Positions 12,482 through 22,957 of a DNA stretch of 64,000 nt are shown piece by piece; the first letter of the stretch is position 1; each line of letters begins with the position of its first letter. Below the pieces are notes generated by a model that was given only the letters and a program-made list of their open reading frames with translations, did not search any database and had not been told where the DNA came from. The DNA comes from Paramecium pentaurelia (lineage: Eukaryota > Ciliophora > Oligohymenophorea > Peniculida > Parameciidae), in contig CAJJDO010000036.1 of the NCBI GenBank assembly GCA_905183005.1, positions 310,001-374,000 on the forward strand. Direction: 5' to 3'. A program made the translations under genes and the position numbers.

Positions 12482-13128
12482 ATGAGTGCATAAGTTTTAT
12501 TTCGTGTTGTATGTCCAACTTAACTTTCTTAAAATGTTACTATAGTTGGAAACCATTCAGCATTAGGTAATTGGAATCCATAAAATGGATTTAAAATGAT
12601 TACTAGTCCAGATACTTATCCAGTTTGGATGAATGAGTATCCTTTAGAAGTTGAGCCAAGTATTTTCATATTTGAAATTTATAGATGAAATTTTAGAATT
12701 CAAAATAGTTATAAGTAATGGTATAAATTCCTAATGGGAAATTGGAGCAAACAGATTGATACAAATCTTAAGCCAAAAGATGATAGTGGTCTTAACTTTT
12801 GATTAACCACTACTTATTATCCATAATATAAGAAGACTATTCTCAAATAATGATTTAACTAATATTACTGAGTGTATTTTAAATAATTATATTTAGCCAA
12901 CGCAAGAAAGATTTCAATATAGTTACAAGAGAAATTATATGATTCAGATGAAGACTCAGTAATAATATATATCATATTATTTAGGATCAAGAATTAGAGA
13001 GTGATGATAATTCATAATTTTATGATGAAGAAACTTCGTTGATTTCTAATGAATAATATTAGTGTACTCCAAAAAAATAATCAAATAATTAAGATTGCCA
13101 ATTTCAATTTGGATTGGTCGATCTTTGA
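12482..13128 (+). CDS. CBM20 (starch-binding fold) protein 1
   Basis: The first 100 residues match the carbohydrate-binding module 20 pattern: VLFRVVCPTQLSQNVTIVGN, then ALGNWNP, then PVWMNEYPLEV and LEFKIVISNGINSQWEIGAN. The order (VGN...LGNWNP...FEFK...WE.G.N) is that of CBM20 domains binding starch or glycogen. The C-terminal half is acidic and disordered (LYDSDEDSDQELESDDN). Introns at 12660-12684 (25 nt) and 12959-12984 (26 nt) are well supported; one further frame change near 12750-12900 is unresolved. There is no catalytic domain or signal peptide, so a cytosolic glucan- or phosphate-linked role is likely. It is followed by a paralogue in the same orientation. Confidence 0.75.
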
Positions 13129-13327
13129 TATACTCTTTGTGTTTATAAATTACTAAAGCAAAAAATCAAATTAATTTAAATTATAGAAATTTCTTAGAAT
13201 ATAGATATAGAAAATTCTAATGCCAATTAATATTGTCTATATTAAGAATAATTTTTTTAAAGGGCAATATAATTAATATTAAGTTTCAATCTTTTTATGA
13301 TTTATATTAATTTTATTAACTTACTAC

Positions 13328-13975
13328 ATGCCAATATAAGTTTACTTTAAAGTCAGATGCGAGACACATTCATCACAAGAACTTAGAATCGTTGGAGATA
13401 TTCCAGCCTTAGGCATGTGGAATCCATTTAATAGTCTAATTTTACATACCAATAATGAAATATATCCTTTTTGGGTAGGATAAATTTATGAGGACCTAGA
13501 ATAAAGTACAATTGAATGTAAATACTAGATACTTTGATTCAATTTAAAGCTGTCATTATTGAATGTGATGAAATTATTTGGGAATAGAGTGAAAATAGGG
13601 CAATATAAATTAGATACTAATCATAGAGTGTCCTTTTTTCTTTTAGTGGCACATTCACATAAATGGTGAAAATCTAATCATATTACGATTAACCATCAGA
13701 TTCAGAATCAGAATCAATTGATATAAGTAAATTTTTATATTTATAAATATTAGAAGGGGCAAGGAAAATTTATCTTTAAACTTCTCTACATCCTTATGAT
13801 TATGAGTTCATGAGTTCAGTAAATAATTTAATCTATTTAGGACTCTGGGAAAGACCTGGATTATTAAAGTTCTAAAAAATCAAGTCTAAATTCAAAGTCA
13901 TCTAGTTTAGAATAATTGGACAACCAAGAGACCTCTTAAACTAAATTTGTGCATATTTCTAGTTTTAGATTCTGA
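13328..13975 (+). CDS. CBM20 (starch-binding fold) protein 2
   Basis: Tandem paralogue of the preceding gene. It shows MPIQVYFKVRCETHSSQELR, IVGDIPALGMWNP, a Trp in YPFWVGQIYEDL and IQFKAVIIECDEIIWEQSEN, again the CBM20 order. A Ser/Glu/Asp-rich tail follows (PSDSESESIDISKF, then GKDLDYQSSKKSSLNSK). A 22-nt intron at 13819-13840 fits. The stretch at 13515-13545 needs either a non-standard intron or a shift. The two genes share domain order and an acidic, serine-rich tail, suggesting local duplication and similar jobs. Confidence 0.7.
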
Positions 13976-14124
13976 TTATTATATACGATGTTATCTTGCA
14001 TCTGTTTTTAAAATTACTTATAATTAAATAATTATTTAAATTCTTATTTATTTTTAATGGTGCTAATGTTAATATTCTTACTTCTAATATCTAAATAGAA
14101 AATATAATTTCGCATTTATAAATG

Positions 14125-14438
14125 TCATTCAGATTTTTTCATTTAGATAATATTTTTAGTCTAGCTAAGTATTTTCTATTCCTTCCTCATTTAAATGTGA
14201 TTTTCCCTCTTAAATTGCATTTTTTCTAATTTTATTATGAATTATATAATTCTTTCAATTTAAATTGCCCTTCCAGTTTTTTATTATCTACAATATATTA
14301 TAATTAATTTTGATTATGGTAAGTTTTATTTGTATTCCTTTTTTACTTAAGCATCTTCTATTAATCTCATTTCAGGTATTAAATATATTCTATATATATT
14401 AAAGCATACTTTGATCTTGATTCTTTCAATTAATCCAT
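14125..14438 (-). CDS. Small basic unknown protein (97 aa)
   Basis: It begins MDQLKESRSKIYLIPEMRL. One 20-nt intron (14390-14409) gives an exact frame of 98 codons to TGA at 14125-14127. The product is basic and helical (QIERIIQFIIKLEKMQFK). No domain recognised. It lies convergent to the second CBM20 gene, about 150 nt away. Exact closure with a short but canonical intron supports it as real. Confidence 0.5.
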
Positions 14439-14593
14439 TTTTATTTATTTAATATAAAGGTTTAGGTATTGATACAATCTTAATACTTATAAATTTCATT
14501 TAATTAATTATAGATGCTATTTGATTATATGCTAATAAAGTATTATATAATATCATAAGGGTTTTAATTAATATAAATATTAAAATATTAAGT

Positions 14594-15031
14594 ATGTCAA
14601 GTTCATTAGAAAGCTAAATATTATTGGCCATATGGACTATGTATTAAAGAAATCAGATATCTATGGAGTAAAAAGGATGCATAAAGGGTAATTCTAGAAA
14701 TTTATAAAGATTTGTTAATTAGAAAGGATAATAATTTATATTAAAGTATTTGTAATTGCAAAAGATAAGATTAAATTGAAGAAAGGTTGCTTGATATTCT
14801 GAATTGTATATATTTTTAATTTGGTTTGATTAGGGTTCTCCAAGAGACCTAGATGCTGAAGATAATATATATCCAATTTTCAGATTGAGCAATTAATCCA
14901 GTTCTCCAACTACTACTTAATCCCAATGTCATTATCCTGAGAAAAGATTTAGATTTAAGAGTTCAAATAATGAAAGTGATACTTCTTAGAATTTTCATAG
15001 GATTCGATCGAACTCTTAACATCATAAATGA
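14594..15031 (+). CDS. Small unknown protein
   Basis: The core reads YWPYGLCIKEIRYLWSKKDA and YKDLLIRKDNNLYQSI, with a Cys-containing stretch ICNCKRQDQIEERLLDIL. A 28-nt intron (14806-14833) leads into a Ser/Thr/Pro-rich tail (LSNQSSSPTTTQSQ, then NESDTSQNF). The start MSSSLES at 14594 is one base out of frame with the core. No family recognised. Confidence 0.45.
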
Positions 15032-15528
15032 ATTCATGCAATATTTGTTTGATTATCTTAGACTTAAACTAAATCTAATAATTTATTTTCAGCAATAAAA
15101 TATTCCTAATTGATTTAATTATTTTAATAATTGATATTTAGATAAATTATATTAAGCTATTTAACATCTTAAAAGATATAATATTTATATATATAGAATT
15201 CAGACTCACATACTAATCTAATTCTAATTATTATATAATTAAGATTTATTTTATCAATAATTCAAAAAAATAATTGAATAAAATAATTCAATTAAGTAAT
15301 TAATACAAAACAAAATAGTAATTGAAAAAATAACAAATCGAAATGCTACCAATATTTATGATATTTAAATCTATTTTTAAAGTCATCTTCATTTTCTAAT
15401 AATTTTATTAACAATTGAAAAACTTCAATATTAATTTAGATATCATTTAATATCCTTCTTTGCCCTAATAATTTTAAATCTAAAATTCAACCTAAAAAAT
15501 AATTTTTTATTTCTTATTTTTAATAATT
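15032..15528. other. AT-rich spacer
   Basis: About 500 nt without a frame that looks protein-like on either strand. A minus-strand stretch near 15430-15480 (LGQRRILNDIQINIEVFQL) could be coding, but no start, stop or intron pattern supports it. Confidence 0.35.
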
Positions 15529-16392
15529 ATGGATAGAGTGTCTAATAATTAATTGGTGATTCAACTTTGATTTTAAGAAGTATAACTTATTTATTCAATA
15601 AATTAAAGGATAGAGGAATAAAAGGTAAAATTAATAAAAGTGTAAAGTTCAGGATAACCGAAAATAATGATATTGAGATTATCATTTTTCAAAACTAGAT
15701 TTAATATTGAATTCCATAATTGATAAGCTTTGAAAAGCTCTTAATTACTTTTATAACCTTACTAAATTTTTATCAAGTATTCTAAATAGCATAAGCTCAT
15801 ATAAAATACTCCATCCTATTTTAAATTCGATTGTTTCAAATGATAGTAAATAAAGAAGTAACTAAGTATATTAAAATATATGTAAAATAATAATAATCTT
15901 ATTATTATTATGAAGACTTCATCAAGAAAATTAATTTAATTTGTTATTTTGCTATTAGAAACTCCATCTTCTGATTTTTGTTTTTTCTATTATTTTTATT
16001 TAATAGAAATAACAAATTGGATTGCTAATATAATTCAATTTGGATTTATGTAAGGTAGAATTATTTTTGATAAATCTAAATATTCTGGTAAATTAAAATA
16101 TATTCTTATTGCTGTAAAATAAGTTATAGAATTAAATTATTAAAATTATTCAAACAATAATCCTAAATATAATTAATATAGGCTTTTAAGTTGTTTTAGA
16201 TTAAATTTAATAAAATAATAAGGTTCTATTATGTTTATAAACAATATATTTGAATTTTAGTAAATAAAATATCATGATTAATCATATTTATAACTTTTAG
16301 TATTTGTAAATAGAATATATTTAATAAATATTATATACTATTTTATCAAATACAAAGCTTGTTTAGTAGTTAAATTTATTTTTAAATAATGA
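15529..16392 (+). CDS. Possible unknown protein, frames unresolved
   Basis: Successive open segments read STLILRSITYLFNKLKDRGI, VKFRITENNDIEIIIFQ, LISFEKLLITFITLLNFYQ and GKLKYILIAVKQVIELNY, ending in TGA at 16390-16392. Three frame changes are required, and I could not place introns for them. The later part is Ile/Leu/Tyr-rich, as expected of both membrane proteins and spacer. It includes a perfect (AAT)n/(ATT)n inverted repeat near 15889-15911. Treat as a tentative or decayed gene. Confidence 0.25.
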
Positions 16393-16684
16393 GATAATAA
16401 AAAAACGATTTATTATTATTAAATGTTAAAATATTGTACAATTAGAAAAACATAATTTATTACATTTTTTCAGGTAAATTAAAGACTTAATTATTTGAAT
16501 GCTCATTAATTGTTTCTATGATAAATATATTTGATATATATGAGAATGATTTGAAGAAGAGTTGTTTTACTAGAATCACTTAAAAATAAAAGTTAAGAAT
16601 TCTATTTGTGTAACAAAAATTGAATTGTCTACATTAACTTTAGTTTTTTAAGAAAATAATCTCAGACAATAGAGTTCTATTAAA

Positions 16685-17899
16685 ATGAACAAGATTAAAG
16701 ATGGTATAGATCTAAATGGAATAGTTTATTAGCTAGTTGAAAGTTTTTCCGAAAAAATGTTCAAAAATGAATTAATAGGTAGAATGTGATCTAAATTACT
16801 CAAAGGAACTAAAGATAATGGTCTTCATTTTTAACAAAAGACAATATTAATATTCTTCAAAATGAATAACAAAATCTTCTCTTTTTAAAACACAAATACA
16901 TTGGCTTAAGCATTAACCAATAAAATACATGAATTAGAGTATTAATCAAAAAAAGGTACCAAATATCCTTTTGGAAATAATGAAGACTTTGTTGGGATTG
17001 GGTAAATGATTTTAGAGTTTTTTTTCTCTGATTACTTGATTTAAAGAGGGTGGGTATTAATGTAATTAAACATAGTTATCCAAATAAAGATAGTTAAATA
17101 AAAAAGTCAAGTGATCTTGTGTTGTTGAGACAAAGACTATTGAGTGAAAGGAATTTAGCTGATATAGCAATAATGTATAAGATTGATAATATCGTTCAAG
17201 TAGGTAACTAAATCAGCTTAAAGTAAAAAATAAATTATATATTAGAAAAAACCCTAAAATACTTGCAGAAACTCTTAAATCAATAATTGCTGCTTAGTAT
17301 TATGATTCTGGATTCGATTTAGATCATTTAAGAGAAGTTGTATAGCCAATACTAAAATAAGTTTTGGATAAGTATATAATTCAACTAATACAACTAGAGG
17401 ATAAGGTGTCCCTATAATTGAGCTTAAATAAAATCCGAAATCGGCATTTTTAGAATTTGTTAATGGGTGTACCAATTTAAAACCAAAAGTTTCTGTTGAA
17501 TGGAAAAAGGATACTACTTAAAATGGAAACCCAATTAATGTATATTAAGTTTAATTGGAATTGAATAATATATTATCAATTACAAGAATGGGAATTAATA
17601 AGAGAAACACAGAATAAATAGTATACAGAGAAGCATTATAAAAGCTTAAATAGATTTAATAAAAATAATTACATTCATAAGAATAGTAAAATTAACAAAC
17701 TCAACCATTAAAAATTAAAACTTAAGATAAAGAATCCATTTAAGAAATTACTATTTTAGATGAATTAGATACTTCTGTAATGGAATAAAGTTAATTTTAC
17801 TCATTATCTGATTTAAAAGATGATGATTTAAATTTATTAGAAAATTAAAGAACATTAGGTTAAAAAGTAGAATCCCTATTGGAATAGTTTGCTTTATGA
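16685..17899 (+). CDS. RNase III-fold protein with dsRBD, catalytic acids missing
   Basis: RNase III enzymes and their inactive relatives bind double-stranded RNA. The middle shows the RNase III order: TLAQALTNKIHELE, then NNEDFVGIGQMILEFFFSDY where active enzymes have NERLEFLGD, then LLSERNLADIAI, then ILAETLKSIIAAQYYDSGFD where they have AD..EA..GA...D. A double-stranded RNA-binding domain follows (PKSAFLEFVNG to QIVYREALQKLKQ) and a Gln-rich acidic tail. A 26-nt intron at 17050-17075 is needed and fits. A TGA at 16787-16789 lies in frame before the domain, so the true start may be later. One shift near 17365 joins the dsRBD. Candidates are mitoribosomal protein mL44, which has this layout, or a Dicer-like protein. 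Confidence 0.6.
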
Positions 17900-17924
17900 T
17901 TATTTATAAATTTATCACTCCAAT

Positions 17925-18917
17925 TCATTATAGAAATGGGTGTTCTTTACATTATTTCCATGTCAATCTTTCTTTATGATTTTTTTTGAGCATTCCTTAC
18001 AATAAATCATAAAATTATTTATCAAATTAGGATTCGGGATAAGTAAATTCTGCTTAATTCAATAAAGATAATAACTAAATAGGGGTTTTAATATTTGAAT
18101 CAAATTAATAATAAGGATGTTTACCAAAGGCAAGCTCATAAAATATAATTCCAGCACTCCAAACATCTAAAATTTATAAGTTTTATGTTGGCTAATAATT
18201 TAATTATTCTATAGACATATAAAGGAGACTCTTGTTTATAATTGATATTACCTGCCTTATCCCAAATAATCTATATTAGAGGGAATATTGTCAATTTAAT
18301 CTAAAGACTCATGCATTTCTTAATTTTCATCTTATTATAGAGATGTTGATAACCCAAAATCTGAAATTTTGATAGTATCTCCAACAATAAGAATATTTTA
18401 AGGTTTTAAATCCAAATGACATACTCCTTTATATACCTTATCATTTTGTAAGTGATTAATAATTTGTATTTCAGACATATACAAGAAAGCATTAACTATT
18501 TATGTTATAATTTTTTTCATTTCTTCTTAATTAACTATTTCTAGGAATAGAATTAAAAATTTAATATACTTTTAGTATAATATTAATCTAAAGTGCTATG
18601 TGCTAGTTCCATAAATAAATAAATTGAATTCTGAGTTTCTTAAACATTAAACAATTCTAAAATATTTGGATGTTTAAGACTACTTTATATTGTTATTTCT
18701 CTTTTAATTCTTTTTTTGATTATTTATCTTTCATTATTATGTATAAATACTTATTATGTTAATCTCTTGAATTGATATATTATTTTGATATTATTTTGAC
18801 TGCTACTTTTAATTTATCTGTTTTCCTTTCACCTACATATACTTCAGACATAGCACCAGAACCCAATTTCTGATTTAAATATATTTGATAATCTCCTACT
18901 ATTTTATATTGATTCAT
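17925..18917 (-). CDS. Serine/threonine protein kinase
   Basis: It starts MNQYKIVGDYQIYLNQKLGS. The Gly loop (KLGSGAMSEVYVGE), the ATP-binding Lys (VAVKII), the catalytic loop (HLDLKPQNI, with Leu for the usual Arg of HRD), DFG (ISDFGLST), DVWSAGIIFYELAFGKHPYY and the C-terminal KERLTWKQCKEHPFLQ are all present. The gene ends at TGA 17925-17927, about 330 residues, so it is little more than the kinase domain. At least two frame changes, probably introns near 18540-18700 and 18180-18250, are not fully placed. CAMK/ULK-like by general pattern. It is convergent with the RNase III gene, 25 nt away. Confidence 0.8.
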
Positions 18918-18966
18918 TTTATTATAGTTAATAATTTAATATATAATATTAACTATATATAATTAA

Positions 18967-21900
18967 ATGCAGAATAGCATAGATGAATTCGAATTTCGAA
19001 TGAACGAGTTTTCAGAACTACTTAAATAAGATTTGTTTACCAAAGATGGAAACTAGAAATTACAAAATGATTGTAAATATTTTGCCAATCTATTTTCTGA
19101 TTTACTGAGAGAAAATTATAAATTGAAAGATTAGATCATTGAACATTTGCGATAAATTTCAGGTAATGTTGAAAAGTAAATAAGTTTACAGAGAAGAGCT
19201 TTAAAAAATAACATTTGATGTCAATTAAACAACCAATGAAGATAGAAAATTTTCAAAAGATATGGCGTCAATTGAACTGTTAGTTAAGTATTTAGTTGAA
19301 GATTAACGATACTTCTATATGGAGAAAGAAAAAATGATAAATGCAATCAAACAAAAGGATTAAGAATTTGAAATGTTAAAAGAATAACATATTTTGTAAA
19401 TAAAAGACCTTGAATAATAAATGTTGAATAGAAAAATGAAATGGAAAAATAGATTTAAAAAATAAGTTTAAGATGGATTAGATAATGTTTAGTAAATAAA
19501 ACTATTGGAAGATAAAATATTATAACTAAATTCAGAAATTGAATAGCATTAATAGAATATTTTGAGTTATGAATCTGAAATAACAAGAAAGGATTTGAAA
19601 TTATAATATTACTAAAAATTAGAATAAGAATTCTAAACTAAATAGACAGATATTGATATTAAACATGATTTTGCAATGAAAGAATTATAAAAAAAATATA
19701 GAAATGAAATGAAAGAATAAAAAATATAATATGCAAATAATCAAAAATAATTATAAAACAATTATGAAGACAAATTTTAAATTTTATAAAAAAATGCTGA
19801 AGTATATCAAGTTTAATTAGAATAAAAAACTAATGAATTTTTGAAACTATCAAGTGAATATGATGCTTTAATTCAATTATATAAAGAAAATAAAGAAAAA
19901 TATAGTGTAGTTGTTTAGGATTTAGAAAATTCAATATAAACATAAAAATAGGAAAAACAAGAACTCTTAGAAAAATATACAAAATTAAATGAAGATTATG
20001 AATTAACTAAGAAATAACTTAAAAGTTCCAAAGAAGAAGTATTTAGATAAGCTAATGATATTCAAAATTAATAAAAAGAAATTAAATCACTTTAATTAAA
20101 TGTTTAAGCTCTAGAAAATAAAATGAAAGAAAAAGTTGAAAGATTTTAGAGATTACAAGAATAAATGAAAGTTGATCATAATAAATAATGTTAAAAGATT
20201 AAAGAGGATATGGAAAAATAATCTGATAATAGATTGAATTAATTGTAAAAAAATGCATAAGAATAATATGAATTATTAACTCGATAAAAAAATACAGAAA
20301 TAAATAGATTAAAAGGATAATTGGATACTTCAATAAGTAAATTTGAATAATATGAATTGATACATAAAGATCAAATAAATAAATTAGAATAACAAGCTTA
20401 AATGAAGTAAATAGACTTTAATGAAAAAGTAGTAAAATTAAAAGAATAATAAAATCTTTAAGAAATGATAATAAAAAATAAGGATACAGAAATTTAATAA
20501 TTGAATGCTAAAATTTAAATTTAAGTTGATGAATTCAAGATGCAATTAAAAGAAATAGAATCAAAATTTCAAGAAGAAATTATTATTTTAAGGGATGGGG
20601 TTGAAATACTTATTAAATCTGCAAAAAAGCCATTAGAAGATAAAATACTAAGTTTAACAGCTTCTTGTGAATAAAAATAAAATTAATTAGGAAATCTATA
20701 AAATCAATTAAATTAATTACAATCTAAATATATAGATTCTGAATAAAAAAGTCATGAAAGAATTATTTAATTATAGGATGAAATGAATATGTCTTTAAAT
20801 ATTTTTAATAAAATGAATGATAATTTGACAACAAAATTATAAAAAATGATGGAATAAACTAAACAAATTTAATAAAATTATTTTATTTTGAGTGAATAAG
20901 TATAAACAAAGAATAATGAATTAATTTAATTGTAATAAGAAATAAATAATAAAGAATATGCAAGACAATAAGAAAATCATAAACATTAAAAATTAGTTAA
21001 AGAATTATAAATATTTATAGGAAATAAAGAATTAGAATTATAATAATTAAATAATTAATATATTGAAACTCTTGGGATTACATAATAATAGAATATTAAG
21101 ATATAAAATATCAATTATCAATATTAATAAGAAAAAGAAAGTCTTATCTAGGAGATTGCTAAAAAATAAAACTTAATAATTTAATAATAAGAAGAAATTA
21201 CTGTAGCCAAATAAAGTGCTTTATAATAAAAGTAAAATTTAGAATAATAATTATCTAACTAAAAAAGTAATTATGAAGAATAAGTTAAGATTTTGGAAGA
21301 AAATTAAATTAAATTAGAATTAATTGATAAAGAATTGTAAACAGAATTTTAATCGAATAGTATAATATAATAGGAAAATTAAGAATTTCAATAATTTAAT
21401 GAAGGAAAGGATTCAGAAGTTATGAAGGAAATGGAATTAAATCATTAAAAGGAGAAGGCTGAATTGATAATTAGATATGAATAAATAATTGAATAATTAA
21501 CATAAGCAACATAATAAGAGGGTAATGAAAATTAAGAGTAAAGAAGTCCTATAATTTAAATAGTTGAGAAAATAGTTTATAAAGAAGTGCCAAAAAAAGA
21601 AAATCATATTTAAGGATTAGATGTTATAGTAAAATAATGTTAAAAAGAATTAGAGGAAGCTAAGGAGAAAGCATAAGCAGATAAATAAGAAAGTTAGGAA
21701 TATGTTAATTAATTAACACTTAAATTTCAAGATATTTTAAAAGAAAATGAAAAGGAATTAGATGATATGAATGAATAGGTATAGATTTTAAAAAATTAAA
21801 TAACTTAATTGAAGAAAGATAATAATATGTTGAAATCAGATATGATTGAATAAGAATTAAAATATTAATTGTAAATTTAATAGATGAAGGAGTAGAGTGA

Positions 21901-22873
21901 TGTTTAATTAAATACATTAACTGAGACTTGTAATTAAGAAATTGAAGAGTATAGAAAGAAATATGAAGAGAAATACACTCAATTTGAATAATTAAGAAAA
22001 TAATATTAAGAAAGATTGGCAAGACCAGATGATACTGAGACAATCTAACGTTTACTTAAAGATCATCAAGAACTATATCATTTAGTAGTAAATGCTTATG
22101 AAAAAGTAAAAGAAGCAGGAGATATAATAAAATATTTAGATTTAGAAGTATAAAATTATAAGAAAGCTAATGATATATTTGGAGGTTCTTAAATTTCATC
22201 TCAACCACCTCCTAGTTTAAGTACATAGAAAATGCTTTAGAGAGTAGCTTAAATCAAATAAGATTTAGAAGTCACTTAGAATAAAATATAATCAAAAAAA
22301 TCAGATAACACTTTAGCAAGAGAAAATACAAATAATTAAGAAGAGAGACAATTGTCACATTTATCTGATTATTCAGAATTAAATTCTAAATTATAATTAG
22401 ATTCTAAATTACCACCAAAAAGAAAAAAACTCCCTAAAATGATGACATCTATGAGATCGAATTTAAGTGATGCATAACCATCATCTTAAAACCAAACCTA
22501 AAGATAAATAGAAGAGAAACCAGAAGTACCTTTATTCAAATTTGATTAAGATGATTAAGTAATAATGGAAGCACCAGTTTCATTTAATGCTTTTGTAGAT
22601 TAAAGACAACATGGAAGTTAAATGTCTCAATAAAGATAAAATAAATATACAGTTTATATAGAAAAGAAGAAAAAAGATATGATAAATATATCTGATATTG
22701 TATAGTAACAATAAGTAAGTCCTGCTGAATCCAGATATACTAAAAGAAGACAAGAATTATAATAATAGTAGTAATAATAACCTAAAAAGTTTGTGCCTTA
22801 TTATTTAAGAAATCCAGAAGTGCAACCAAGATTTAAATCTTAGAAAAAAGATTCATCTTTTAAATTTAATTGA
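18967..22873 (+). CDS. Very long glutamine-rich coiled-coil protein (about 1300 aa)
   Basis: From about 19205 to TGA 22871-22873 there is one uninterrupted frame of more than 1200 codons, dense in Gln (mostly TAA), Glu, Lys and Leu in heptads (for example QALENKMKEKVERFQRLQEQ). The N-terminus (MQNSIDEFEFRMNEFSELLK) is joined only if the A6 run at 19203-19208 loses or gains a base. The coiled coil ends near DIFGGSQISSQPPPSLS. A basic, disordered tail of about 220 residues follows (SKLPPKRKKLPKMMTSMRSN, then a run of 8 or more Gln, then RNPEVQPRFKSQKK). Such rods are typical of basal-body, centrosomal or cortical proteins. No named family can be assigned. Confidence 0.85.
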
Positions 22874-22931
22874 TTTTGTATTATAAATTAATATTATATA
22901 AATTTAAATTAAATAAGATTTTTGGATATCA

Positions 22932-22957
22932 TTTTTAATAATAATAATAATAATATT
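22932..22957. repeat. Short (TAA)n repeat
   Basis: Seven or so TAA/ATA triplets between the coiled-coil gene and the V-ATPase gene, in the 85-nt convergent spacer. Simple-sequence tract, no further meaning seen. Confidence 0.6.

Noticed and set aside
21720..22043. Minus-strand frame of 107 codons, hydrophobic
   Set aside because: It is the mirror of the long coiled-coil gene on the plus strand; Leu/Ile arise from antisense Gln/Asn codons.
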